Shown here: piece after piece, positions 11,135-21,829 of the stretch
How positions within the stretch are numbered: the stretch's first letter is position 1
Layout: every line of letters starts with the position of its first letter
Origin: Melastoma dodecandrum
Lineage: Eukaryota > Streptophyta > Magnoliopsida > Myrtales > Melastomataceae
Assembly (NCBI GenBank): GCA_029817715.1
Contig: JARUPY010000470.1
Coordinates: 62,001-126,000 of the forward strand
DNA length: 64,000 bases
Direction: 5' to 3'
Made by a program: the position numbers and the translations under genes
The notes under the pieces: generated by a model
What the model was told of the DNA's origin: nothing
Seen by the model: the letters and a program-made list of their open reading frames with translations, nothing else
Databases searched by the model: none

Positions 11135-11400
11135 ATATTCCGTGTCGCATGAGCCTAAACTGCACGACATAAAAATAAAATGTAATACTCCTAGCCCGCA
11201 CGAGTACAAACTGGGAACGGCTTATTAAAACATAAAATGTAATACTCCTGGCCCGTACGAGTATAAACTGTGAACGGCTAAATAAAATGTAATACTCCTG
11301 GCCCGCACGAGTATAAACTGTGAACGGCTAAATAAAATGTAATACTCCTGGGCCGCACGAGTATAAACTGTGAACGACATAATAAAAAGATTATGAAATA
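11135..11400 (+). repeat. Tandem repeat, about 50-bp unit, in the element's 3' UTR
   Basis: At least four copies of a roughly 50-bp unit containing AATACTCCTGGCCCGCACGA and AAACTGTGAACGGC lie between the pol stop and the antisense gene. The inner two copies are nearly identical and the outer ones degenerate. Short tandem arrays in the 3' UTR of Tat-type elements are known seeds of plant satellite DNA. Confidence 0.85.
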
Positions 11401-12331
11401 ATCCTGGTCCACACAAGCTTCGAACCATTTTATTAAAGGAAAATGATTATTATAGTCCGGCATACATGAGGGAATCAAAGTCCAAAGCATAAATTGACTA
11501 AAAAAAAAAGAAGGGAGGTCAAGGTTCTAGAGTAAATTGTGCAATCTCCTCGCGTGAGTTCTCGATCAACTCGCGAAGCTCTTCCAAAGACTGAAGATCT
11601 TCGTCATGAACCACGTTGACTCCCTCCAAAGCACGCATTGATTCCTTCAAACCCACAACTTTAGCAGCCGCATCATCAGCCTTTGTTATGACCTCCTTGA
11701 GAATGTCCTCTCGATCCGCCTTGGCCTTAATACAATCAGATAATTGTCATTGGAGCTCTTCAATCCAAATCTCATCTTCAGCAAGCTGGCTCTTTATGTT
11801 GGTCTTCTCCATCATGATACCTTTCTTTTCAGCTTCGGCTTCAACGAGACAACTTTTGATCGACGCCACCTCTTTATCACGATTTGCGGCACTCATCACT
11901 CCTTTAGTAGCGGTTGCTAAGTCTGAGTATCGCATGGAGCTCTCTGTATACTTCTTGATCAAAGAGTGAATGAGAGTCAGATCCAAACGCTCGCATTTAT
12001 CGATGAGTTTGAGAGCATCCTTAATCTCCTCTGCAATAACATGTCCTCTACTGAAAGGAGTCCTCGAAATCTTCTCCTTAATGTCAACCCAAATACTAGC
12101 CGCAAACTTCTTATATGCTCGTGAGGCTATAGAGTCGAAACAGAAAGACGATACGGCAGGAGTAGTTGAGATTAGATCAACAGAATGATTGTTTCCCTCG
12201 GGCTGAATTGCTTCCTTCACGGCATGCTTGTCCTGCTGAAGTTGAAGCGGCTTTAAGAGCTCCGGACCAAGAGGGCTAATAACGGAAGGCTCACCATTGT
12301 CATCCATGAAATCGACCAACTCATTCGTTAG

Positions 12332-12401
12332 CTACAATAGCAAACAAAGCCAAAATAAGACACGGATTGAGATATATGCTTAAATGGTAAGAGATGCTCA
12401 C
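12332..12401 (-). other. Predicted spliceosomal intron 2 of the antisense gene
   Basis: Minus strand: GAGTTG/GTGAGCATC at 12402/12401 and TTGCTATTGTAG/CTAACG at 12332/12331. It is 70 bp, phase 0. The TAG of the acceptor is an in-frame stop, so the downstream coiled-coil exon can be reached only by splicing. Confidence 0.75.
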
Positions 12402-12538
12402 CAACTCATTGCCAGCCGGAACGATGTCATCTGGCATGTCTTCGACTACATCAAGGTTCCCAGATGCATGCTTTGAACGCCTCTGCCTCTTAAAATGTCT
12501 GTTATTATCTGGAGTTTGTGACTTTTCAAAAGGTGCAA

Positions 12539-12615
12539 CTGTTGATGAAAACAAGGCATGTTTGTTAACAAGGTAAAACAAAAAAAAAATGAATGATATA
12601 TGTATTTATATATAC
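12539..12615 (-). other. Predicted spliceosomal intron 1 of the antisense gene
   Basis: Minus strand: ...ACTG/GTATATATAA at 12616/12615 and TTTCATCAACAG/TTGCACC at 12539/12538. It is 77 bp and T-rich before the acceptor. Removal joins a split codon (phase 1) and keeps the frame open. Confidence 0.75.
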
Positions 12616-14555
12616 CAGTCTTAAGTGGTAAAGGCATCCTCTTTTGGGTAATACCGGCCGGCATGGTTGGCTTCTCTCGAGTATCCTCATCTTGACGTGG
12701 AGGATGGCTTATCCCAGCAATCAGTGCCTCTATCCCTTGTTGGAGGAAATCATCGTGCTTCTTTCTCCACCATTTAGAGTACCTCTTCGTACAATAGGTG
12801 TCTAAATCAATGTGGGAAACGGGAGCATTGGGCACGTACAGTTGAGAATTAGTCTCTTTTCGCACTGAGAGACGCCACAATATATGCCCTTCATCTAACG
12901 AGAAGGATCGTAGGTCGCGTGGCAGTATGTGTGGAATGTCCTGGCAAAACCCAAGCTGACGGTTAAAGTGTGGAGGATGGTAAGGTTCCACAATAAAGGA
13001 GTTGCCACGCCTTAATGTCAAATAGCATGAGCGGATGCTTATGAAAAAGCTTAATGAATTTTCATCTAAGCCAGGAGAATCCTCAATCCAAAGACCGCCC
13101 TTTCTGTGGAAGAAGTTATGGCACCAATATACGTTCCCTCCATCATGAATAAGTTTGCGAGCCGCGCGAGCATCGAAGTAACGCGCCCCACCTTCGCCAG
13201 AATAACCAATCATCCAAGGGCCCACAACAGCATTTGGAACAGGAAAGTGAGTCTGAAAATAGAATGCTAACCATCCGTATACGTAATGTACTGGAAAACA
13301 AAATTTATGAACTCCGGCGAGAGTAGAGCTGCCAATCTCATTAAGTCCTCGGTATATGATGGCCAAGACAGGAACCGCAAGGCTAAAGCATTTCCCGCCG
13401 CCATCAAACTAGCAACCTTGAATGTTTCTGGACGTATGTATGCCTCGTCACGTGGGAATACAAATACGCATAACCAACAAGCGATGAAGGCAGAAAGGTA
13501 AGTCTGCAAATGCATTTCTTCATTAATCCCCAAATCCTCAAATGCCCCTGTTTCCTTGTGGCTCCAAGGAGATGCGTCTGCTATAGGCCCTGTAGGATTA
13601 TGAGACTTCTTTGGACGAGTTGATTTCTTCGCCACACGTCTGGGAGGCCTAACATATCTTTCTTCTCCCCTGAACCAAAACTCGATCCAAGATGATATAG
13701 GAACTACCCCCTTGCTCGAGACATCTTTATTTTTCTGCCTGCTTCGGTCATCCTCAGTGTTGTGTTCCAGAAGACGAGAAAACGTCGCAAATAGATATGT
13801 ACAGCTCTTCGGGAGATATCTGCTTCTGGTGTTTGAGCTGGTGAGTTCTTTCAAGCTAGGGATCGTCTCTTCGTACATTTTGCCATGAACAGGCTGCCCG
13901 CCAAGCTTATAAAGATCCCAAAGAGAAATTGAAAAGGCTCCACGCGACGTTTCAAGAATATTAAATTGCGGGCACCAAGCTTCACAGAAGGCCCGCATGA
14001 CATCGGTGTTGCGGTCATAAGTATAACGTGAGCAACGTATGGCGTCCAGTATGTTGGCACTTTTGAGAACTTCTTCATTATGGGAGACCGTGTCTTCAAG
14101 CCATTCCCAATACTTCGGAATGAAACCAAATTCACCACGAAAGCGAAGGGTATGCACTCACTCGGACTTCCCTGCTATAACACTCCTCCCCAAAGAACGT
14201 GAAGGTATCGGCTCTTCTATGCACGAGTGGGGGAGTGACCTCAGCGACCACAAATCTAACAAAGAGGGTTCGGAAACTTTCTGTGACCATTGATTGAAGT
14301 TATCACGGTCCTCATCCAATTTATCGCAGGCTGGGGCAAAAAGGCCGATCAATGGACGATGAACTGCTAACTCCACTTTGCTGCGAAGGTCGTCTTTATT
14401 TTTAGTAATACACAAGTATTCGAGTCCCGAAACGACCTTCTTAATAAAATGAACCATGATCAATGGCTCCAACGAATCCTGACAAGAAAAGGGATCTGTG
14501 AGTAAAGCAAGCATTCCATTTATATGGGGAATGTTGAGAGAAAATATTCAGTGAC

Positions 14556-14723
14556 AGTCCCATTGTACGGGGAAAGCCGAGGGAATAATCCGGCGACGGT
14601 CCCATGTGTACGGAGAAGGCCGAGGGAATATCCGGCGACGTTCCCATGTGTACGGGGAAGGCCGAGGGAATATCCGACGACGTTCCCATGTGTACGGGGA
14701 AGGCCGAGGGAATATCCGATGAA
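14556..14723. repeat. Tandem repeat, four 42-bp units
   Basis: Four units of exactly 42 bp, each with CCCATGTGTACGG, GAAGGCCGAGGGAA and ATCCG.CGACG. Because 42 is a multiple of three, a minus-strand frame gives four near-identical 14-residue units (FPRPSPYTWERRRI). It lies just upstream of the antisense gene's first exon frame and could be its leader or N-terminal extension. Confidence 0.9.
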
Positions 14724-14890
14724 GTAAATAACGATAAAGTATACGAACCTTGATGGAGGTGTCGCGGACCAAGATAATAAAAAATAAGACAAGAATGTTC
14801 CCCAAGAGTTGATATCTCGTGTTTAAGAAGGAGAAACTTGCTTTCTCGATGGATTAGATGGAATCCTGCCATACAAAATATATAAATCAA

Positions 14891-16570
14891 TAAATAAAAG
14901 AGGTCGCGTTGAAAGAGGAGATAAAGTTGTGAGTCAAAGAGAAAATCAGGACGATAAAAGCACTGAGATGCCGAAATCCGGATGAGGGCTTAAGCATGTT
15001 GTGTCGTGGAACGGTGATGATTTTAGTAAACTTCTATTTTCTATCCACATGAAGACAATAGTGATACTAATAGAGAGGAATAAAAAAAGAAAGATCAAAT
15101 CATGACTCATCCCCAAACATGCTCGTTCGACAGCTTTTGAAGGAGTAAAAAAAAGTCGGTAATTAAAAAGGAAGAGAAATGAAGCAAATCATCGTGAAAA
15201 GCAAACGACGCAACGTAACAATTATTTGGTCGAAAGTCTGTGCGTTGGAGTAGTTGATGACAAATCCACTTGGCCGCTTATTTTATCACGAGGACTTGGG
15301 CATCCTCAATGAGAACCTATCTGATTGTTTCGAAGCACTCGATGCTATAGCGATCACCCCTGAGATTGTTAAAATAAGTCAGAGAGATGCATGACCTAAT
15401 GAATTGACGCAATGTTGACACGAGGAAGCAGGAGGGGAGCCTTCGATGGAAGCGTCTATAATCCGATTATGATTTTTACTAGGAAACGCCCCGATGCATT
15501 AGACAAGGGCAAAGTCACATAGTTTCACGAAAAAAAAAAAAAGAGTAACAAAGCCTGCGGGATTACCAAGTGAGCCACAAGGGCGGATTTGTTTGATTGT
15601 TTCAAACCTGCACAAAAAAAAAAAAAAGAGAAAAAATCATTCGGTCAAATTTTTTTTTTTAAAAAAGAAGAAAGCCGAAGACTTCAAAGCCACGGTCATG
15701 GGCAAAGATGATACCACAAGATCCCACGCAAAGATGAATTATTGGCTTGCGATTGTTATTTATCGAGAAATATGCTGAGCGATTGTTATTTATCGAATTC
15801 TTGCTGAATAAGGCCGATTGAAGGATCACCGAGACGCTTCTGCAAAACGAAAAAAAAGGGACAATCTATTAATTCCACATGATGATGAAGTCATCAAAAG
15901 CAAAAGCCTTACAGGATCGCCAACTAAGCGAGCAAATTTGATAAAGAAAAGAAACTTAAATTACCTCTTGACGTTAGCATGGGTAATCACCGAGATGCAC
16001 GACCACAAAAAAACGGAAGAGAAAGGGTACGAAAGTATATTGAAATTTGAATGAAAAGTGCAATGCACAATGACTCTATTTATAGGTGCGACATCATGTG
16101 TGATTCATCGAGAAATATGATATTTCCTTTAAGATTTTGTAGGATCAAAATCATCTTCCAAATATTTGATACAATTCAATATCACGGTGGGAAGAGTAAT
16201 ATGAGAATCTAATGGAAATCTTGTTGAGATTTCTCATGAGATATTATTCTCGTGTGATATAAGACATATATTTCAAAGAGATATTGTGCACCCATGAAAT
16301 ATATATATTTTTTCATATACAAGTTCGGGGATGATTCATAAACATGTGAGATCGAGCATCGTAATATCGCATCTTCAATATATGTTTGATTTCGAAGCAC
16401 ATATTTATTTGACATAAGGGTTGTCATATAAATATATATGGTTAATGTACAGGATATAAGGAAGCTCCCTGAGATCACATAGATGTTCCTGTGCTGTTTC
16501 GTCAAATACAAAGAAACGTAGCATACTTTAATTATAATCTCTATGCTGTATATATGCATACGAGATACGA
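14891..16570. other. 3' non-coding region of the Tat element
   Basis: No gene seen. The plus strand is purine-rich with several A runs (15528-15545, 15612-15625, 15650-15668). A 21-bp direct repeat with GCGATTGTTATTTATCGA occurs near 15746 and 15779. If the antisense gene is expressed, its promoter should lie here; I could not identify one. Confidence 0.5.
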
Positions 16571-16573
16571 ATT

Positions 16574-16583
16574 AAAGTGGGGG
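16574..16583 (+). other. Polypurine tract of the Tat element
   Basis: AAAGTGGGGG lies four bases before the 3' LTR, as expected for the plus-strand primer. Confidence 0.75.
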
Positions 16584-16587
16584 CATT

Positions 16588-17388
16588 TGTAGACATTAAA
16601 ATTTTATTAATGTCGAAATAATGTTATTCGGTCCAAGAAATCATATATTATATCGACCGATATGACATAAAATATTTCACACTCATATAATTACTTCTTG
16701 GACTTAAAATGATATAAAGTCCAAGGGTACTAGATGATTTTGGGTTAAATAAGCCCGACCTATTCATATATTGGGTTAAATAAGCTATAGTCTAGCCCAT
16801 GAGTTAACTCATATGTTGCCCCATCCATGGTCTGGCCCATCTTCCAGCCCAGTTCAAAGTTCGGCCCTATATATAACTTAAGCCCACATGACTCTTTGTC
16901 CCACATCGGAAAGAAAGGGCACCTAGGGACTTTTCAACTCCTATATAAAGGAAGTCCCTCCCCCTATTTGGGACACAACTTCAAGAGTGAGGAGCTCCTT
17001 CGATAGCGAAGTTCTCGAGCATCTTTTCGTCACTTGTTCGACGACGAAGTGATGCCAGATCAAGCTTCTACAACAGCCCTGGTGTTCTTCGCCCATCTTC
17101 AGAAGACTCTCAAGATCAAGCTTCTACAGCCCTGGTGATCTTCCAGCTCCTGAAGACTCGCTGGATCAAGCTCTGCAGTTCCAGCATCTTCATCAACATA
17201 CCTCTCTGAAGCTCCGGCAGATATTCGCCAGAGCATCAATCCATCTATACTTAGGATATCTTACAAGTATCGAATCAGAGAACTCACGTGATTTGTCCGT
17301 GACTAGAGATTGAACTCGCTATTTTCAATACGACAATTTGTACGTCATTTCCGGTCTATATACGGATTGTGAGATTTTTGCGTTAACA
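16588..17388 (+). repeat. 3' LTR of the Tat element
   Basis: 801 bp, same length and ends as the 5' LTR, with about 31 substitutions and no net indel. TATA box at 16942-16949. Confidence 0.95.
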
Positions 17389-17393
17389 GAAAT
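17389..17393. repeat. Target-site duplication (right) of the Tat element
   Basis: GAAAT follows the terminal TTAACA of the 3' LTR and matches 3068-3072. Confidence 0.9.
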
Positions 17394-17829
17394 GAAACGA
17401 AAAGAAGCAGATCAATGGCTATAGAAACCAGCTGTAATGGCCTATCCGAGATTTTCAGAACAAAAGCATTCAACGAGAGAAACAGGGAATTCATCAAGTT
17501 GTATGATAAGTCCATGAAGTGACAGTGACCGTGGCTCGAGCTTATTCCCGCTAACTAGTGCCCCCTATAATGCTTAGCCATGGCACTCTGCTGTCATATT
17601 TTTTGCTCTTCCTTTAAAGTTTAAAATTACGAGAACCCCTAAAAAAGATTTCACGTTTTCAGCAAATCCGATCTCTCGGGATATACGAAATGTAAGACAT
17701 GTTAATTCATCGATACAAAAGCAGAAACTAATATCATTCACTGCTTTCACAGCAACAACAATCATCCTCCAACAACATAGACAAAAACCACACGAGAACC
17801 GGATCAAAACCCAAACGCTACTAATATAC
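17394..17829 (-). other. Remaining part of threonine dehydratase intron 1
   Basis: This lies between the right target duplication and the splice donor at 17829 on the minus strand (CCT/GTATAT). No coding signal. It formed one intron with 3011-3067 before the Tat insertion. Confidence 0.75.
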
Positions 17830-18230
17830 AGGCTGCAAGTCCTCGCGCTTCGGATAAACATTGTTCCCCAGCCGCTCGGACAACTTGCTCGAGCTGCAGC
17901 CGAGTATCCCTTGCCACGTCATAGACCTTCAAACCGAGTATATTCGTCAGATAAGTCATGGCATCGTAGGAGTTGTCCGTGTCATCCCCCCTTTCCTTGG
18001 GAACCACCCCCATGTACCCCGGAGGATACTGCAACGAATCTGCGGACACCTTCGGGAGAAGCTGAGGCAGGGGAGGAGGAGACTGAGATTGAAGCGGCGA
18101 TAGGGTAGACGACGACGACGTGGAAAGGGAATCGTTCGGGACGGAGATGTTGAGGGGCGACGACTTGGAAACGGTTGCCCTGACGGTTAGGAGGGCAGGG
18201 AAAGGAGAGGAGGGGTTGCGTGAGGGACGT
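17830..18230 (-). pseudogene. OMR1: Threonine dehydratase exon 1 (transit-peptide end and N-terminus)
   Basis: The minus strand reads a serine/proline-rich plastid-targeting-like stretch, then VSADSLQYPPGYMGVVPKE and AMTYLTNILGLKVYDVARD, a block typical of plant threonine deaminase. After a one-base frame change the exon ends KLSERLG..VYPKREDLQP at a GT donor (17829). Phase and sequence match exon 2 at 3010, which starts VFSFKLRG. The frame upstream of about 18230 is closed by TAA with no ATG, so the true start is lost or lies in another frame. With the frameshift and the lesions in exons 2-3, the gene is a pseudogene. Confidence 0.88.
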
Positions 18231-19560
18231 TACAGGCGAGGGCACGACAAGGTCAGGCGGAGAGCTTGGGCGTCCATCAGGATTGGGGACCGCCGCCGGT
18301 GGAGCTGTTTGTTGGCCTTTCGAACGCAGCTGCCACAGCAACCGCCGCCGGAGGTAAGAGTCTATTAGAATCATTGCCATAATTATAGCAAATTAAGCAA
18401 CAGAACCGAGATATTATTATTACTTACAGTCGAATAGTAGGATGCCGCTTTTTATTCGATTAGGTGGGGGCTTATTCTTTACATTATTATTAATATTAAT
18501 GGTTAGTGATGATGTTGAGTGAATAATTTAATTAGCCAGCCCAGAGTTACTGATCACCATTCAATATTTCTTAGACGGATGATTATTATCATTATCTCTT
18601 TCATTTTGATACTTTCTTCGATCCTAAAGAAAATTCACTCTACCGCAAATTTATCTTTAATCTTGATTTGCATTATATATGTACATTTTACGTGTAATGT
18701 ACGAAAATCAAGTTAGTTTAAGTTGAAATATGGTTTGGGTTATTAAAAAAAATTAAAATATATGTCTTATACACTATTTGTAATTACACTTCTCAATTTA
18801 TAAAGAAGACAATAAGTAATCCTATAATTACATGATTGGGAATAATGTCTTTACGTTTGATGATACATACATAGTGAACGGTTTCTCCTACTTAGAGAAT
18901 CTTGGGAGCTGATTTTGGGATTATTTAACATCTCATGTTATTGACGGGGTTTAGAATTTTGAGAGTTGATATTGCGTTTGGAGGCGTCGGATCGATGGCG
19001 GGGTTGAACCCAACCATTTTACATAAAAACCACTTATATACTTATGGTTAGAGTGTCCTTACAGTGTGAGTGAGTCGGAGGTCTTGAGTTCATCTCAATT
19101 GCGAGGTTAGAGTGCATGTATATTATTATCATCCCCATCAAAATGTCAATACCCATAACATATTTCATGTGCAGTTAGAACTACAGCGCTTGGACCGGAT
19201 GGTAGTTGGGGCCGCTCGCAGATCCCCCTGCCCCTCCCCCATAGCAGGAGTTTGTTATACCTATCTCTACTACTACCACGACATCTACTGCTAGCATCTA
19301 CTGTTACACCTATTTCATCACCGCAGATGGCAAGGCCTCGCCGGAAGAAGCCCGGCCACTCTGGAAGATTCACCTAGTTCATTTATGGTAAGGCAATGCC
19401 CCCAACGAGTCATTTGCACCCATGGGTTCCATATCATCCACTCAAAAAGCTATTGCCCCCAAAAGTCTGAACAAAGACGACTATAATGGGCCGACCTAGC
19501 GAGTGAGTTGAATGAAATATTGGCAGGCGGGGGATCCTAAAAGGTGGGGAAAAGAATTGA
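18231..19560. other. Non-coding region
   Basis: 18231-18380 is GC-rich and may be 5' flank of the threonine dehydratase relic. 18400-19560 is AT-rich with one GC-rich patch (19180-19390). Nothing was recognised. Confidence 0.5.
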
Positions 19561-19599
19561 GGAGAACAACAACAACAACAGAAAAGGAGGAAGCCACAG

Positions 19600-20345
19600 A
19601 ATCAAGAAACCAGGATTCCTACGAAGATTGCCATCAAGCCTATGGGTAACAACAATCTGAGAACCACGTCTCATGAAGAGCTGCTCACCCTGAGCTGAAC
19701 CGCATTGATGAACTCGTCCTTACTGGATGTTACATAAACATCCACAGACATCGAACCTGAAGACAATAAATGAGGGACACATGGTTGATAACACATTCTG
19801 GGAATTATTTCCGGCAGAATAGATGTTGTAGTGGGATTGTGAGGTGTGTAAGAAACTTTACAGTCATATGGGGCCCAGCCTATTCGTTGACGAGCTATAT
19901 CGTATCATTGAGCTCCAGATCTGCACGTGAAGATCAAGCTCTTAAAAGCATGAAACCAGCCACCCTAAACCATTTTATTAGTCATACATGCAAAAAGAGG
20001 TAATCGAACCAAGGAAAACACATGGTTTATAGACCCAAATATCTAACCTCCCAGAATCGCCCCTCTTTCGAAGGCAATGCACCATAGAGCAGCTCCTTCC
20101 TGTAACAAGCACGGCCAAGAAGTTACAAAGATCTTATGACCCATACAGACTTCCAATAGGGTAGTACTGGGAAGACACAAATAATCTAGCAGCAGCAGCG
20201 TGTGCAAAGAATAATGCGGTCAACTTTCCTTCCTAATTGGAGCTGAAAGCTAAGACTAGGAACTTGCAGTATAACCCACGTGGATGAGATATTCCTCTGG
20301 TTTAAGAGACAGGATTGCACCACCGTCAAAGTTGAAACTCACAGT
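19600..20345 (-). pseudogene. Plant aspartic protease (A1, membrane-anchored type), C-terminal exons
   Basis: Four minus-strand exon remnants in order: VSFNFDGGAILSLKPEEYLI (about 20345-20250), GAALWCIAFERGAILGG (about 20098-20050), YDIARQRIGWAPYDC ending at 19862, and SMSVDVYVTSSKDEFINAVQ from 19756, followed by a serine run and a hydrophobic C-terminus. The 105-bp intron 19757-19861 has GT-AG ends and restores the codon for the Cys of YDCS. This matches the C-terminus of pepsin-like plant proteases with a hydrophobic or GPI-type tail. The ILGD motif is split by an intron. A TGA interrupts the SSSS.DV stretch. Both catalytic Asp regions are absent, so only the 3' end survives. Confidence 0.8.
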
Positions 20346-20359
20346 TGAGTCAGGGTCGT

Positions 20360-20870
20360 GCCAGATTCCTCAGTCGATATGAAATATTGAAGGATAAATT
20401 TGGTAGCTGCTGGCCATTGATGGAAATACTTTCTAGGTTTAAATTAGGCAAAATATCGATTAACTTTAAGTCAACTTTGTGTTTTGTAATTAATTTAGTT
20501 TGTTATATAATTTTGTCTCCGACTTTCGTTTATAGTTTGATTTTGGCCAATCTTGAATTTTGTCGTATGAAAGTCAAACATGTCATTACTGCGGGTAAAG
20601 TGGATTATGAGGCAAATGAACGAGGGGTTGAAACTCAACTATTATAAGACATAGACGATATTAATGACTTGTTTAGCTTTCGCCAGAGAAAAACTCAAGA
20701 TTGGGCAAAATTAATATAAAAGTAGAAGTTGGTAACAAAATTATATAATAAACTAAAGTAATGATAAAACAAAAAGTTGGCTGAATAGTAAATTATTATT
20801 ACTAGAGGACTTCATAATTAAACAAGTGTTGCAGAAATACTAAAAAAAATGCGGCAGGGCATTATATCAT
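20360..20870. other. AT-rich non-coding region
   Basis: A 100-codon plus frame (20345-20647) has no recognisable motif and overlaps the protease relic. I do not consider it a gene. Confidence 0.5.
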
Positions 20871-21240
20871 TGTCATGACATTGGCATGTACCACAACTGT
20901 GACAGGTCTGAGACACTACTACGGCCAACTCAACCTAACAACGCTATCCGCCTGGCGTCGTGCCCACCCAAGCATGACTAGCCCTTTTTTTCACTACCTC
21001 AGGAACACAATTACCACGACCAAGAACACCCAACCTAGGAAGATGGTGGCAATTATTGTATTATCACTCACAATAATAAAAAGGGACTACAAGACTCTCA
21101 TGTGTACAATCGGCTCCCGGAGTATGGGTGTCTCGCCCCAACTCACTCTCCCACTAAGCATGCTCACATGCTCCCTCGCCCTAAGTCCCCCACTCACTCA
21201 TTTATAGGGGCCAAGGGGAGTTACAACCAGATTACACGAT
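20871..21240 (-). repeat. Possible LTR fragment, minus orientation
   Basis: The minus strand has CCCCTATAAATGAG (TATA-like, 21198-21207) followed by a GC-rich leader-like stretch to about 20870, resembling U3-R-U5 organisation. No partner LTR was found, so this is tentative. Confidence 0.3.
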
Positions 21241-21286
21241 AATAGACACTTGGACACCATGCGGCCACGAGCAACCCAACAGTCTT

Positions 21287-21364
21287 GGAACACCAACAGT
21301 CGCTTGTAGTCAGGAATACCAAGGGTCACCTGCAGTTAGGAACACCAAAGGTCATCTGCACTCA
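21287..21364 (+). repeat. Tandem repeat, three 26-bp units
   Basis: Three consecutive 26-bp units beginning GGAACACCAA or GGAATACCAA, with GGTCACCTGCAGT-like cores. They lie in the U3-like region upstream of chromovirus A. Confidence 0.8.
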
Positions 21365-21829
21365 CGTCAGGGGATTGTCGCCTCTTGCAGCAGCCATCCG
21401 AAGGGTGACCTGCAACTTGAGTCAGGACTCTTCCGTCAACAATCTCCAAGGAATCTTTCGTTGCTTCTTATGGCACGCCACCTCTGCAGGTTCGCACACC
21501 AGGAAACCCAACAGGTAGATTCCTCCCTACCTGCACATCTTGTAGCTTCCGCATCGCACTGTCTATCGTCCAGCACGTCTCTCTCCGTTCCTTTGCCAGC
21601 TTTCCCTTTTCCGTGAGTCCGCCCACAATGTGTTCTCGGATGCTCGCGTCCTCGTACGATTACCTCCAATGCACGTGATATAAGGATGGTTCTTGCTTCG
21701 CCCACATCTCAACCAATGTCGCCTACTGGAGGACTCAACTTGCTAGTCATCAAGTAAGTGAGGCGACGAGGAGCGTCGAGGGATACGACTCTCAGGCGAC
21801 GAAAGGGAACCGCGCGACGAGCAGCCCAA

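Larger units (their letters stand above)
11519..14514 (-). pseudogene. Antisense plant-mobile-domain gene with two introns inside the Tat element
   Basis: Minus-strand gene converging on pol. The first exon frame opens at 14514 and is interrupted by TGA 14158-14160 (CGA expected). It then gives a plant mobile domain: YWEWLED, RCSRYTYDRN, FSISLWDLYKLGGQPVHGK and, after a frameshift between about 13270 and 13366, FPVHYVYGWLAFYFQTHFPV. The exon runs to 12616. A 77-bp GT-AG intron (12539-12615, phase 1), a basic exon (12402-12538), a 70-bp GT-AG intron (12332-12401, phase 0) and a coiled-coil exon (12331-11519) follow. The last is broken by TGA 11747-11749. Both splices keep the frame. PMD genes are known in plants and as antisense extra ORFs of Tat elements; role in the element unknown. 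Confidence 0.85.
3073..17388 (+). mobile_element. Full-length Ty3/gypsy retrotransposon, Tat type, 14.3 kb
   Basis: Two 801-bp LTRs start TGTAGACA, end TTAACA and are flanked by GAAAT. Internal order: primer-binding site, gag, protease, RT, RNase H, archaeal-type RNase H, integrase, a tandem-repeat spacer, an antisense multi-exon gene, polypurine tract. The second RNase H between RT-RH and integrase, together with an extra antisense ORF, is known for the plant Tat lineage. By hand count the LTRs differ at about 31 of 801 positions (about 4%). gag, protease and the RT-RH/aRH joints carry stops and frameshifts, so the copy is not autonomous. It interrupts intron 1 of a threonine dehydratase relic. 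Confidence 0.95.

Noticed and set aside
14441..14890. 149-codon minus frame as the real start of the antisense gene
   Set aside because: It is in another phase from the 14158-14514 exon and consists mainly of the 42-bp repeat; a spliced link is possible but not supported by a clear donor.
20345..20647. 100-codon plus frame as a gene
   Set aside because: It lies opposite the aspartic protease relic and adjoining AT-rich DNA; the hydrophobic stretch comes from base composition.
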